Origin: an uncultured Prevotella sp.
GTDB taxonomy: Bacteria; Bacteroidota; Bacteroidia; Bacteroidales; Bacteroidaceae
Assembly (NCBI GenBank): GCA_900550635.1
Contig: URSZ01000109.1
Location: 1-8,228, forward strand
DNA: 8,228 nucleotides
Direction: 5' to 3'
Below the pieces are notes generated by a model. That model was not told the origin of the DNA. It searched no databases and saw only the letters and a list, made by a program, of their open reading frames with translations. Shown one piece after another: positions 1 to 6,898 of the stretch; positions within the stretch are counted from its first letter, which is position 1, and the number at the start of each line of letters is the position of its first letter. The position numbers and the translations under genes are program-made.

Positions 1-864
1 GAAGCTATCGTTACTACTATATGCAGGAAAGAGCGCATGGAAAACATATTCAAGACATACAAACCTGATTACGTGTTCCATGCCGCAGCATACAAACATG
101 TTCCCATGATGGAGGACAACCCGAGCGAAGCTATTGAAAACAACGTGTACGGTACGAAAGTCGTGGCCGACCTATCTGTAAAATATGGCGTCAAGAAATT
201 CGTAATGATTTCTACCGACAAGGCGGTTAACCCGACAAACGTAATGGGGTGCTCTAAACGAATTTGCGAGATTTACGTTCAAAGTCTTGATAAGGCCATA
301 AAAGACGGTAAAATACACGGCGTAACACAATTCGTTACGACACGTTTCGGAAACGTGCTCGGCTCGAACGGCTCGGTTATCCCTCTTTTCAAGCAGCAAA
401 TTCGCTACGGCGGCCCTGTAACAGTTACCGACCCGCGCGTTATACGCTTTTTCATGCTGATTTCGGAAGCGTGCAAGCTCGTACTCGAAGCCGTAACAAT
501 GGGCAACGGAGGAGAAATATTCGTATTCAACATGGGTCAACCTGTTAAGATTGCCGATTTGGCAAAACGCATGATAATGCTAAGCGGAGCTACGAATGTT
601 GAAATAAAATACGTAGGCCTCCGCGAAGGAGAGAAACTTTACGAAGAAGTACTTGACGACCAGGAAATAACACTGCCAACAAGCAACAATAAAATAAAGG
701 TAGCCAAAGTACGCCAATATGACTTTGAAGAGGTAAGCAAAACCATAGAAGGCCTAATTCAATGCAGCTACCAATTCGATAACATGAAAACAGTATCTAT
801 GATGAAGGATATTGTTCCCGAGTATAAGAGCAAAAACTCCATATACGAATCCTTGGATAAATAA
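1..864 (+). CDS. Nucleotide-sugar 4,6-dehydratase / polysaccharide biosynthesis protein (CapD/WbpM-like), 3' part
   Basis: This is the C-terminal catalytic part of a membrane-anchored UDP-sugar 4,6-dehydratase of the CapD/WbpM/FlaA1 group. The family acts on UDP-GlcNAc or a similar sugar in capsule, O-antigen or exopolysaccharide synthesis. The frame is already open at base 1 and reads EAIVTTICRKER before the first ATG at 37, so the true start lies outside the window and that ATG is internal. Numbered from base 1, visible motifs are AYKHVPMMEDNP (about 30-41), STDKAVNPTNVMGCSKR (71-87), the RFGNVLGSNGSVIPLF stretch, and GLREGEKLYEE near the C-terminus. The SDR catalytic triad reads Ser71, Met82, Lys86. 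Met replaces the usual Tyr, as in the long WbpM-type enzymes. Full-length relatives are usually about 600 residues or more with N-terminal membrane helices and a first Rossmann part, none of it visible here. The exact sugar substrate cannot be read from this fragment. Confidence 0.9.
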   Translation, partial: EAIVTTICRKERMENIFKTYKPDYVFHAAAYKHVPMMEDNPSEAIENNVYGTKVVADLSVKYGVKKFVMISTDKAVNPTNVMGCSKRICEIYVQSLDKAIKDGKIHGVTQFVTTRFGNVLGSNGSVIPLFKQQIRYGGPVTVTDPRVIRFFMLISEACKLVLEAVTMGNGGEIFVFNMGQPVKIADLAKRMIMLSGATNVEIKYVGLREGEKLYEEVLDDQEITLPTSNNKIKVAKVRQYDFEEVSKTIEGLIQCSYQFDNMKTVSMMKDIVPEYKSKNSIYESLDK

Positions 865-908
865 CGAGCCATTGCTATCGCAAGGCAAACTGACTTATAC
901 AACATAAA

Positions 909-943
909 AAAGCCTTCACCAATAAAAGTGAAGGCTTTATTTT
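909..943. terminator. Bidirectional intrinsic terminator between convergent genes
   Basis: Bases 909-919 (AAAGCCTTCAC) pair perfectly with 928-938 (GTGAAGGCTTT), giving an 11-bp stem with an 8-base loop. On the + strand it is followed by TATTTTA. On the - strand it is followed by an uninterrupted T run (complement of A906-A910), so it looks stronger for dnaX. It lies 44 bases after the dehydratase stop and 9 bases after the dnaX stop, as expected for a shared terminator of two convergent genes. Confidence 0.88.
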
Positions 944-947
944 ACAA

Positions 948-2834
948 CTACGCCAGTTCTAATTGGAAAGTATCGTTTATCTTTGACAGATAAGGATTTT
1001 CAGTTATCATTTTTTTGAACTGCTCCGTAGTGTTCATAACCGGTATGCTTTCTATGTCTTCCGACACACATATGCGTATCTTTACATTACGGTTATTCAA
1101 TTCCGAGCGCAAGAAGGCTTCCAGTCGGGGCACCATTGGCTGCATGAACTTTTCAACCTGATGGTTTTCAACTTTTACGTTTACTGTTCCGTCGGGAAAC
1201 AATTCAGGTTTTATCGCCTTCATTCGCCCTGCTATATCGCTTTCTTCAATAGGCAGACTGTCGGCAAACTTCAGCCAAGCCACAGAGAACTTGTTTTCAT
1301 CATACAAATCAAGCCCTATAACATTTACCGATTTGTTCTGTTGAATGTCAGGATTTCTGGGTTTCGTATTATTAGGTGATGTCTCTTTTTCTTTTCCACG
1401 CGCCTGTAGCCCGCGGATTGAAACGACATTTATGACATTGGCTTTCTTCTCGCTCTTAGGTAAAGTGGCATTTGTATTACCCGACACACCTTTTTCCGCC
1501 GTCTGGTTATTATATGTAGCTGGCGTATCCTGCACCAAAGCAACCTTTGATTCTTGTACGAAGTCTTTAGACTGTTTCTTAACGGCTTCACTTGCCGTCA
1601 CCGGTGAAACAGCGGAACTTTTACTGTCGTACGTCCGTATTTCTGCCTTTTGGGTTTCTTTGAAAATTCCTTTCAGAGTCTTGCTTTGCTCTTTTTCACC
1701 GGCTGCAGGAAAAGGATCTTCGGAAGTGTCGTCGTTACATTCCTTTGCCGCTTGTGCTATCTCTATAAGCGTTATCTCTGTTAGCAGACGCTTGTTTCTG
1801 CTCACCCGATAATTTAATTCGCACTCACGGCAAAGTTTCAACGTCTTATAAATGAACTTTGTCTTACAGCGTGAAGCCTGTTCCTTATAACGTTCTTTTA
1901 TCTGATTCGATGTCTTAAGCAAAGGAATCGTAGCCGTATCGGAACTCACCAGCAAGTTACGCATGTGGTTCGCCAACTCACCAACAAAAACTCCGCCATC
2001 AAAACCTTTCCCTATGATTTCGTCTAACGTAAGAAGCAACTTTGATATGTCGCATTTCAAGAACAAATCAGTCACGGCAAACAAATAGTCGTAATCTAAA
2101 ATGTTAAGATTGCTTATTACTTGTTGATAAGTTAAATTGCCTTCAGTAAATATTACTTGTTGGTCAAACACAGATAGTGCGTCACGCATACCGCCATCGG
2201 ATTTCTCAGCTATTACCCGCAACGCGCCTTCTTCGTAATTAATCCCTTCACACGCCGATATTTTCTTGAGTTGCCCTACTATATCATCTACCTCTATACG
2301 TTTAAAGTCATAGATTTGGCAACGGCTTAATATTGTAGGAATGATTTTTTGCTTTTCGGTTGTTGCAAGTATAAATATAACGTAAGACGGCGGTTCTTCC
2401 AATGTTTTAAGAAACGCATTAAAAGCTCCCGGCGACAACATGTGTACCTCATCTATTATAAACACCTTATACTTTCCAATCTGAGGCGGAATTCGGACCT
2501 GTTCAATAATGTCGCGAATATTTTCGACAGAGTTGTTCGACGCAGCGTCAAGCTCATGGATGTTCAAACTCCTTCCTTCATCGAAGGCTCTACAACTTTC
2601 ACATTGATTACATGCCTCACCTGACGGAGATCTGTGTTCACAATTTATTGTCTTTGCGAAGATACGCGCACAAGTTGTCTTTCCCACTCCCCGCGGGCCA
2701 CAAAACAAATAGGCATGAGCCAACTTGTCACTCATTATCGCATTACATAAAGTTTGAGTAAGCGCTTTCTGCCCCACGACATCTTCAAACGTGTTAGGAC
2801 GATACTTTCTCGCAGAAACTATATAATTGCTCAT
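948..2834 (-). CDS. dnaX: DNA polymerase III subunit gamma/tau
   Basis: This is the clamp-loader ATPase that opens the sliding clamp and, as tau, ties the polymerase core to the replisome. The 628-residue product has the full AAA+ set: Walker A GPRGVGKT (46-53), a zinc site of four cysteines (C65, C75, C78, C81), Walker B VFIIDEVH (124-131, D128/E129), sensor 1 ATTE (157-160), the SRC arginine finger (170-172) and GGMRDALSVFDQ (sensor 2 region, 214-225). Residues about 365-505 form a polar, low-conservation linker. The last 120 or so residues form a folded-looking C-terminal domain. The ATG at 2834 starts MSNYIVSARKYRP, the standard N-terminus of the family. No Shine-Dalgarno site is obvious; the upstream bases are A-rich (GAACGAAATAAAAGACCG). 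No heptamer fitting programmed frameshifting to gamma was found. The stop TAG is 9 bases from the shared terminator. ftsK lies 84 bases upstream on the same strand, so co-transcription is plausible. Confidence 0.96.
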   Translation of the reverse strand: MSNYIVSARKYRPNTFEDVVGQKALTQTLCNAIMSDKLAHAYLFCGPRGVGKTTCARIFAKTINCEHRSPSGEACNQCESCRAFDEGRSLNIHELDAASNNSVENIRDIIEQVRIPPQIGKYKVFIIDEVHMLSPGAFNAFLKTLEEPPSYVIFILATTEKQKIIPTILSRCQIYDFKRIEVDDIVGQLKKISACEGINYEEGALRVIAEKSDGGMRDALSVFDQQVIFTEGNLTYQQVISNLNILDYDYLFAVTDLFLKCDISKLLLTLDEIIGKGFDGGVFVGELANHMRNLLVSSDTATIPLLKTSNQIKERYKEQASRCKTKFIYKTLKLCRECELNYRVSRNKRLLTEITLIEIAQAAKECNDDTSEDPFPAAGEKEQSKTLKGIFKETQKAEIRTYDSKSSAVSPVTASEAVKKQSKDFVQESKVALVQDTPATYNNQTAEKGVSGNTNATLPKSEKKANVINVVSIRGLQARGKEKETSPNNTKPRNPDIQQNKSVNVIGLDLYDENKFSVAWLKFADSLPIEESDIAGRMKAIKPELFPDGTVNVKVENHQVEKFMQPMVPRLEAFLRSELNNRNVKIRICVSEDIESIPVMNTTEQFKKMITENPYLSKINDTFQLELA

Positions 2835-2918
2835 TCGGTCTTTTATTTCGTTCTATAAATTTCTTATTAACAATATATCAATCACTGGAAACAAATTTTG
2901 TTTTGCGTTCTTATATTT

Positions 2919-5324
2919 CTACATATTATTCAACTTCATTTCCAAGTCGTTTGACGTACTGCACAAAACTTCACGAGGCTTACTTCCGTTCTGAGGTCCG
3001 ACTATACCAGCCTGCTCTAACTGGTCCATAATTCTTCCCGCACGGTTATAGCCAATTGAAAATTTACGCTGTATCAAGGACGTTGAACCTTGTCCCGATT
3101 CGACAATAATTCTTGCAGCTTCTTCAAACAACGGGTCTTTATGCCCGTTGTCTCCATCTGAGCTCCACGATTTATTTTCTGATTCAGGCATAGGAACTTC
3201 CGGCAACATAAGGGCAGATACGTATCCTTGTTGCTGCGCTATAAAGTTGGTTACTTTCTCCACTTCAGGCGTGTCTATAAAAGCACATTGTACGCGCACA
3301 GGATCTCCACTGGAAGCGTATAACATATCGCCTCGTCCTATCAACTGATTTGCTCCCGTGCTATCAAGAATTGTACGTGAATCTATAGCAGAAGCTACTT
3401 TGAAAGCCACTCTTGCAGGGAAATTAGCCTTTATCGTGCCGGTTATTATATTTGTAGTAGGACGTTGCGTTGCAATAATCATGTGAATGCCTACTGCGCG
3501 GGCCAACTGGGCAATTCGCGATATTGGCATTTCGATATTCTTTCCTGCAGTCATAATCAAGTCACCGAATTCGTCAATTATAACTACTATGTAAGGCATG
3601 TACCGGTGCCCGCTTTCCGGATTAAGCACCTTAGAACAGAATTTGGCATTATATTCTTTAATATTACGGACACGAGCACGTTTAAGCAAATCATAACGTA
3701 AGTCCATTTCTTTACAAATGCTGTTCAAAGTATATATTACCCTGTCAGTGTCAGTTATTACAGGTTCTGCATTCTCGTCGGGCACTTTTGCAAGGAAATG
3801 ATTCTCCAAAATTGAATATATGCTGAACTCCACTTTCTTCGGGTCCACTAATACAAATTTCAATTCCGAAGGATGTTTCCTGTAAAGCAAAGATGTTATT
3901 ATGGCATTCAAACCTACCGATTTACCTTGTCCTGTTGCTCCGGCTACCAAAAGGTGCGGAAGTTTGGCCAAGTCAAACATAAACGTGTCGCCCGTTATAG
4001 TTTTCCCTAATGCTACAGGAAGTTCTGCCTTAAATTCAAGGAATTTCTTATCGCTAAGAACACTTTCCATCGACACTATCTGCGGATTTCGGTTTGGGAC
4101 TTCTATTCCTATAGTGCCTTTCCCCGGTATCGGCGCAATTATTCGAATTCCCAAAGCCTTCAACGAAAGCGCCATGTCATCTTCAAGATTCTTTATCTTT
4201 GCTATGCGCACACCCCGCGCAGGTGTAATTTCATATAAAGTGACCGTAGGGCCTACAGTTGCTGTTATACCAGAGATTTCCACGCCGAAATTGCGAAGAC
4301 TGTTTATTATACGGTCTTCATTTGCCTTTTGTTCGGCTTTGTCTACCGAAGCATTACTATTTTCGTAATGATTGAGCAACGAGATTTGAGGAAATTTGTA
4401 ATATTCCAAATCGCGCCACGGGTCATAACGGTCTTGCCCGTCATCCGTCTTTTCCGACACCATTCCCTTATCTCTTGGTTCCGACCTTTTATTGTTTTGC
4501 ACGACTGTTTTCTTAACTGCATCTTTTACATCCGCACTTTCCTGGTCTACCCCTTTCTGTTCCATTATACCGTCAGACGGTTCATCTGCAGACTCCATGC
4601 CCGAATCATCTTCTTCGTCGTCAAACTTGTTTTTCTCCGTTGATTTCTTTACCGTACCCAAAACACCTTGGCTAATGGGCTTTTTAATATTCGAAGCTGT
4701 TTTCTTTATGAAGTGCACGGTCTCGTCCGACAGGTAAATCAAATATGCAATCGCCGTAATAAGCAATACTATTACTATTCCGGGTATTCCTATTTCACGA
4801 TAAAGGAAGTCGCAAACAAATTGCCCGTGTTTACCTCCCGGCAGGAAAAACAAGTTATTCAATATGTTTTGCGGCATTAAGAACTGCAATGCTACAGACA
4901 GCCAAATCATAAGAAAAGAGAAATTAGCGAACCATTTCCATAATCTTACCTTTCCCGCATTCATAAGTTTTATGCTTGCCAACAATAAAAACGCAGGAAT
5001 AAAGACCGAAGGCATGCCGAAGCAGTTGTTTATAAGATAATATGCTATTCTTGCACCAAGGAGGCCCGCATAATTACTCGTCACTCGTTGTGCCTCTACG
5101 CCTGAATAGCTAAAACTTTCCACCACGCTTTGGTCCGAAGCTCCGGTAATAAAAAACGAGATGATTGACAACATTATATATAATGAAGCAAACAATAACA
5201 CCAAACCTGAAAGAAAACATATATTCTCTTTTGAGAACAATGCTTTTTTAACCTTTCCGGAACTGATTATCGTATCTGCGGCCTTGTTGTTTCTTTTCTT
5301 TGTTGTATTGCTCTTTCTAACCAT
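2919..5324 (-). CDS. ftsK: DNA translocase FtsK (SpoIIIE/FtsK family)
   Basis: This is a septum-anchored, ATP-driven pump that moves chromosome ends out of the closing division site and helps resolve chromosome dimers. The 801-residue product has the whole FtsK plan. The N-terminus is basic, followed by hydrophobic segments at about 36-60, 84-122, 131-150 and 179-198, consistent with four membrane helices. A short acidic linker follows (about 205-310, with DDEEDD at 235-240). The motor contains Walker A GATGQGKS (462-469), Walker B VVIIDEFGDL (580-589, D584/E585), ATQRP (618-622) and the conserved DSRTILDSTGANQLIGRGDML stretch (647-667). The C-terminal gamma winged helix (about 729-788, with QRKFSIGYNRAGRIMDQLE) is the part that reads chromosome-orienting DNA motifs. 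The linker is much shorter than in E. coli FtsK, which is common outside Proteobacteria. The start MVRKSN is preceded at 5356-5363 by a Bacteroidetes-type promoter box reading towards the gene. Confidence 0.96.
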   Translation of the reverse strand: MVRKSNTTKKRNNKAADTIISSGKVKKALFSKENICFLSGLVLLFASLYIMLSIISFFITGASDQSVVESFSYSGVEAQRVTSNYAGLLGARIAYYLINNCFGMPSVFIPAFLLLASIKLMNAGKVRLWKWFANFSFLMIWLSVALQFLMPQNILNNLFFLPGGKHGQFVCDFLYREIGIPGIVIVLLITAIAYLIYLSDETVHFIKKTASNIKKPISQGVLGTVKKSTEKNKFDDEEDDSGMESADEPSDGIMEQKGVDQESADVKDAVKKTVVQNNKRSEPRDKGMVSEKTDDGQDRYDPWRDLEYYKFPQISLLNHYENSNASVDKAEQKANEDRIINSLRNFGVEISGITATVGPTVTLYEITPARGVRIAKIKNLEDDMALSLKALGIRIIAPIPGKGTIGIEVPNRNPQIVSMESVLSDKKFLEFKAELPVALGKTITGDTFMFDLAKLPHLLVAGATGQGKSVGLNAIITSLLYRKHPSELKFVLVDPKKVEFSIYSILENHFLAKVPDENAEPVITDTDRVIYTLNSICKEMDLRYDLLKRARVRNIKEYNAKFCSKVLNPESGHRYMPYIVVIIDEFGDLIMTAGKNIEMPISRIAQLARAVGIHMIIATQRPTTNIITGTIKANFPARVAFKVASAIDSRTILDSTGANQLIGRGDMLYASSGDPVRVQCAFIDTPEVEKVTNFIAQQQGYVSALMLPEVPMPESENKSWSSDGDNGHKDPLFEEAARIIVESGQGSTSLIQRKFSIGYNRAGRIMDQLEQAGIVGPQNGSKPREVLCSTSNDLEMKLNNM

Positions 5325-5355
5325 AAGGTATATTTAGGAATCATTGTCAATTATG

Positions 5356-5363
5356 CAAAGTTA
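5356..5363 (-). promoter_or_regulatory. Putative ftsK promoter (-7 box TAACTTTG)
   Basis: Read on the - strand, 5363 to 5356 gives TAACTTTG, an exact match to the Bacteroidetes -7 consensus TAnnTTTG. Transcription would begin near 5349, about 25 bases before the ftsK ATG. The -33 element is weak: a TTG at 5382-5380 is only 16 bases away, against the usual 19-21. The assignment rests on the -7 box and its position. Confidence 0.6.
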
Positions 5364-5405
5364 ATTAAAATCTTAATGGCAAGCCGGCGGCTAACTCATT
5401 TTTTG

Positions 5406-5413
5406 TAACTTTG
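5406..5413 (+). promoter_or_regulatory. Putative promoter of the DUF5063-exonuclease-methyltransferase operon
   Basis: Bases 5406-5413 read TAACTTTG, matching TAnnTTTG. Base 5414 extends the match to TAACTTTGC, identical to the 9-mer on the opposite strand at 5363-5355. No good TTTG lies 19-21 bases upstream. Transcription would start near 5420, leaving a leader of about 310 bases before the preferred start at 5730. No other exact TAnnTTTG was seen on this strand between 5420 and 5730. Confidence 0.5.
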
Positions 5414-5419
5414 CCGGTG

Positions 5420-5729
5420 CTATAAAACGAAGGAAACACGCTATAACACCAGAAAAAGAATCTCTTTTTAAATATAAATAAATCATCAAACAATCTTTTG
5501 GTGTAAAGTTGACAAAGTTGAAAAAGGAAAAATAAAAACACCGCCGGGAGCAGAAAAAAATATGTCTGACCTATTTTAAAATATGTCAGACATATTTCGA
5601 AATATCTCTGAGATATTTTTTATGCCTCAAAACAGATACAGACACAAACAAAAAGTGCACGCCCCAGCATCGGGCACTACAAGTACAAAACATAACATTA
5701 TAAGAAGAATTAATTTAACGACAACAAGA
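5420..5729 (+). other. Long leader / intergenic region upstream of the DUF5063 gene
   Basis: No gene is confidently seen in the roughly 400 bases between ftsK and 5730. The stretch holds, in order: a possible hairpin AAAAAGA/TCTTTTT (5453-5459 with 5463-5469); an alternative distant pairing ACACCAGAA/TTTTGGTGT (5446-5454 with 5496-5504); a direct repeat AAAGTTGA (5505-5512 and 5514-5521); and the three-palindrome array at 5558-5618. From 5583 onward the frame is open and in phase with the downstream gene. The 49 residues it would add look low-complexity and begin inside the repeats, so they are treated here as probably untranslated. Confidence 0.5.
5558..5618. repeat. Three tandem 19-bp palindromes at 21-bp pitch
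   Basis: The units are 5558-5576, 5579-5597 and 5600-5618. Unit 2 is AAATATGTC-A-GACATATTT and unit 3 is AAATATCTC-T-GAGATATTT; both are perfect dyads around one central base. Unit 1 is AAATATGTC-T-GACCTATTT, with one mismatch at 5571. The starts are exactly 21 bases apart, or two helical turns, so the dyads sit on the same DNA face. Between units 2 and 3 both arms change together (G5585/C5591 to C5606/G5612), which preserves the symmetry. The array could be a set of operators for a dimeric regulator, a run of small RNA hairpins in the leader, or one copy of a genome-wide intergenic repeat. The sequence alone does not decide between these. Confidence 0.85.
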
Positions 5730-6260
5730 ATGAACGATATATACCACAGCAAGGACGTTTTCGAGTTTACCGCTGTAGCCGTCGAGGTATGCAAACGGTT
5801 GGAAAACGCTGCTTCGCTCAACCGTAAGGAGTTCATAAGCTCCATGCTAAAGTTATTGCCCTTACTTTATTTGAAATCGCAAATAGTGCTGCATTTCAAC
5901 AACGAAAGCGACGTTTACTTAGAACACGTAGTAACCGAAGACGACTATAACGCCATACGTTATTCCATAGCAGATAAATTGGGAGAATACGACGACTATT
6001 TAGACGTTTTCCTGGAAGACATGAAATACAGCGACTCGCCAATACACAGGACAGTTTCTGAAGACTTAGCCGACATTTACCAAGAGCTACGTGATTTCCT
6101 GCATATTTACGAACAGGACTTCGAGGAATCCACAGCCGCTGCATTGGGAGAGCTAAGCGATACTTTTGCACAACGGTGGGGACAGACCGTAGTAAACGTG
6201 TTGCGTCCCCTACACGAAACGATGTACAACAGCGATTTAAAGGAGCAAGAATATCAATAA
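5730..6260 (+). CDS. DUF5063-like protein of unknown function
   Basis: The 176-residue product, MNDIYHSKDVFEFTAVAVEV onward, resembles the uncharacterised DUF5063 family typical of Bacteroidetes; this is recognised by eye and was not searched. It looks soluble, mostly helical and acidic. It has a hydrophobic core helix LKLLPLLYLKSQIVLHF (about 40-56), an acidic cluster EYDDYLDVFLEDM (86-98) and a C-terminal stretch with RWGQTVVNVLRPLHE (149-163). There is no signal peptide, membrane span or catalytic motif. The start at 5730 is preferred because the recognisable domain begins there and the preceding bases are A-rich (ACGACAACAAGA). In-frame ATGs at 5622 and 5583 would add low-complexity residues, and 5583 lies inside a palindrome. 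The gene leads a tightly packed operon with an exonuclease and an rRNA methyltransferase, so a helper role in RNA metabolism is a guess from context only. Confidence 0.8.
   Translation: MNDIYHSKDVFEFTAVAVEVCKRLENAASLNRKEFISSMLKLLPLLYLKSQIVLHFNNESDVYLEHVVTEDDYNAIRYSIADKLGEYDDYLDVFLEDMKYSDSPIHRTVSEDLADIYQELRDFLHIYEQDFEESTAAALGELSDTFAQRWGQTVVNVLRPLHETMYNSDLKEQEYQ
6239..6245 (+). promoter_or_regulatory. Shine-Dalgarno-like site for the exonuclease gene
   Basis: AAAGGAG at 6239-6245 lies inside the end of the DUF5063 gene, 14 bases before the ATG at 6260. It is the clearest Shine-Dalgarno-like sequence noticed near any start in this window. It supports 6260 as the start over an upstream in-frame ATG at 6176. 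The spacing is somewhat long. Confidence 0.45.
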
Positions 6261-6898
6261 TGAGGAATCTATATACCAAAGTAGACAAAAGTTTGATACC
6301 CTCCATGCCCAGGGACACTTTTGAAGGGAAAATAATTGTAATACAGTCGGAATCAGAGGCCATAAAGGCAATAAACGCATTGAGTAAGGAAAACATTGTA
6401 GGTATCGACACGGAAACAAAGCCTGCCTTTAAAAAAGGTGTTGTACACAAAGTTGCATTGCTGCAAATAGCCACTTCGCAAATATGCTTTTTATTTCGCT
6501 TGAATTACATAGGATTGATTGAACCGATAATAAAGTTCTTAGGGAACAGCAACATATTGAAAGTGGGGCTGTCGCTGCACAACGATATAGTAGCCTTGCA
6601 CCGACGCGAAGACTTCAAGTCCGACAGTTTCCTCGACTTGCAGGATTATGTAAAGCAATTCGGGATTGAAGACCGCTCGCTTCAAAAAATATATGCCAAC
6701 GTTTTCGGTAAAAGGATTTCCAAAGCACAGCGTTTAAGCGACTGGGAAGCAGATGTACTGAATGACAAACAAAAAAAATATGCCGCCACAGATGCATGGG
6801 CATGTCTTATGATATACAACGAATTGAAAAGCCTAAACGAAAACCACGACTATAATCTAATAAACACTGGCAATGGAATTCAAGAAAATAACCCTTAA
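6260..6898 (+). CDS. 3'-5' exonuclease, RNase D/WRN-type (DEDDy)
   Basis: This is a 212-residue single-domain DnaQ-like exonuclease, expected to remove nucleotides from 3' ends with two metal ions. All the DEDDy motifs are visible. Exo I is GIDTETKPAF (D50, E52). Exo II is KVGLSLHND (D109). Exo III is YAATDAW (Y174, D178 in the Y-x3-D arrangement), preceded by SKAQRLSDWE (154-163). There is no HRDC or helicase domain, so it is shorter than RNase D or WRN and close to stand-alone bacterial versions. Whether it prefers RNA or DNA cannot be read from the sequence. The next-door rRNA methyltransferase makes RNA plausible. The start ATG at 6260 overlaps the previous stop by one base (TAATG) and is preceded by AAAGGAG. 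This gives better family alignment than an upstream in-frame ATG at 6176, which would overlap the previous gene by 85 bases. Confidence 0.92.
   Translation: MRNLYTKVDKSLIPSMPRDTFEGKIIVIQSESEAIKAINALSKENIVGIDTETKPAFKKGVVHKVALLQIATSQICFLFRLNYIGLIEPIIKFLGNSNILKVGLSLHNDIVALHRREDFKSDSFLDLQDYVKQFGIEDRSLQKIYANVFGKRISKAQRLSDWEADVLNDKQKKYAATDAWACLMIYNELKSLNENHDYNLINTGNGIQENNP

Noticed and set aside
37..864. A complete short dehydratase starting at the ATG at 37
   Set aside because: The frame is open from base 1 with family-like residues before the ATG, and the protein would lack the NAD-binding N-terminal part. The gene is cut by the window edge.
948..1800. Programmed frameshift in dnaX making a short gamma form
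   Set aside because: The A-runs on the sense strand in the linker (for example complementing 1384-1397 and 1689-1700) do not form an in-frame X XXY YYZ heptamer. The A7 run near 1011-1017 is only about 20 codons from the end.
1345..1812. A 155-codon open frame on the + strand inside dnaX
   Set aside because: It is antisense to the low-complexity DnaX linker, where long chance frames are common, and shows no start signal or domain.
2840..2915. A dnaX promoter in the ftsK-dnaX gap
   Set aside because: On the - strand there are TTTG and TATATTG-like strings, but neither the -7 box nor the roughly 14-base spacing fits the Bacteroidetes consensus.
3901..4368. A 155-codon open frame on the + strand inside ftsK
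   Set aside because: It is antisense to the highly conserved FtsK motor region and is explained by that gene's codon pattern.
5558..5618. A CRISPR-like array
   Set aside because: The repeats are 19 bp with only 2-base gaps, so there is no room for spacers, and no cas genes are present. They are contiguous palindromes.
5896..6474. A 192-codon open frame on the - strand
   Set aside because: It lies antisense across the DUF5063 and exonuclease genes, both supported by protein motifs. Its translation is cysteine- and leucine-rich with no recognisable domain.
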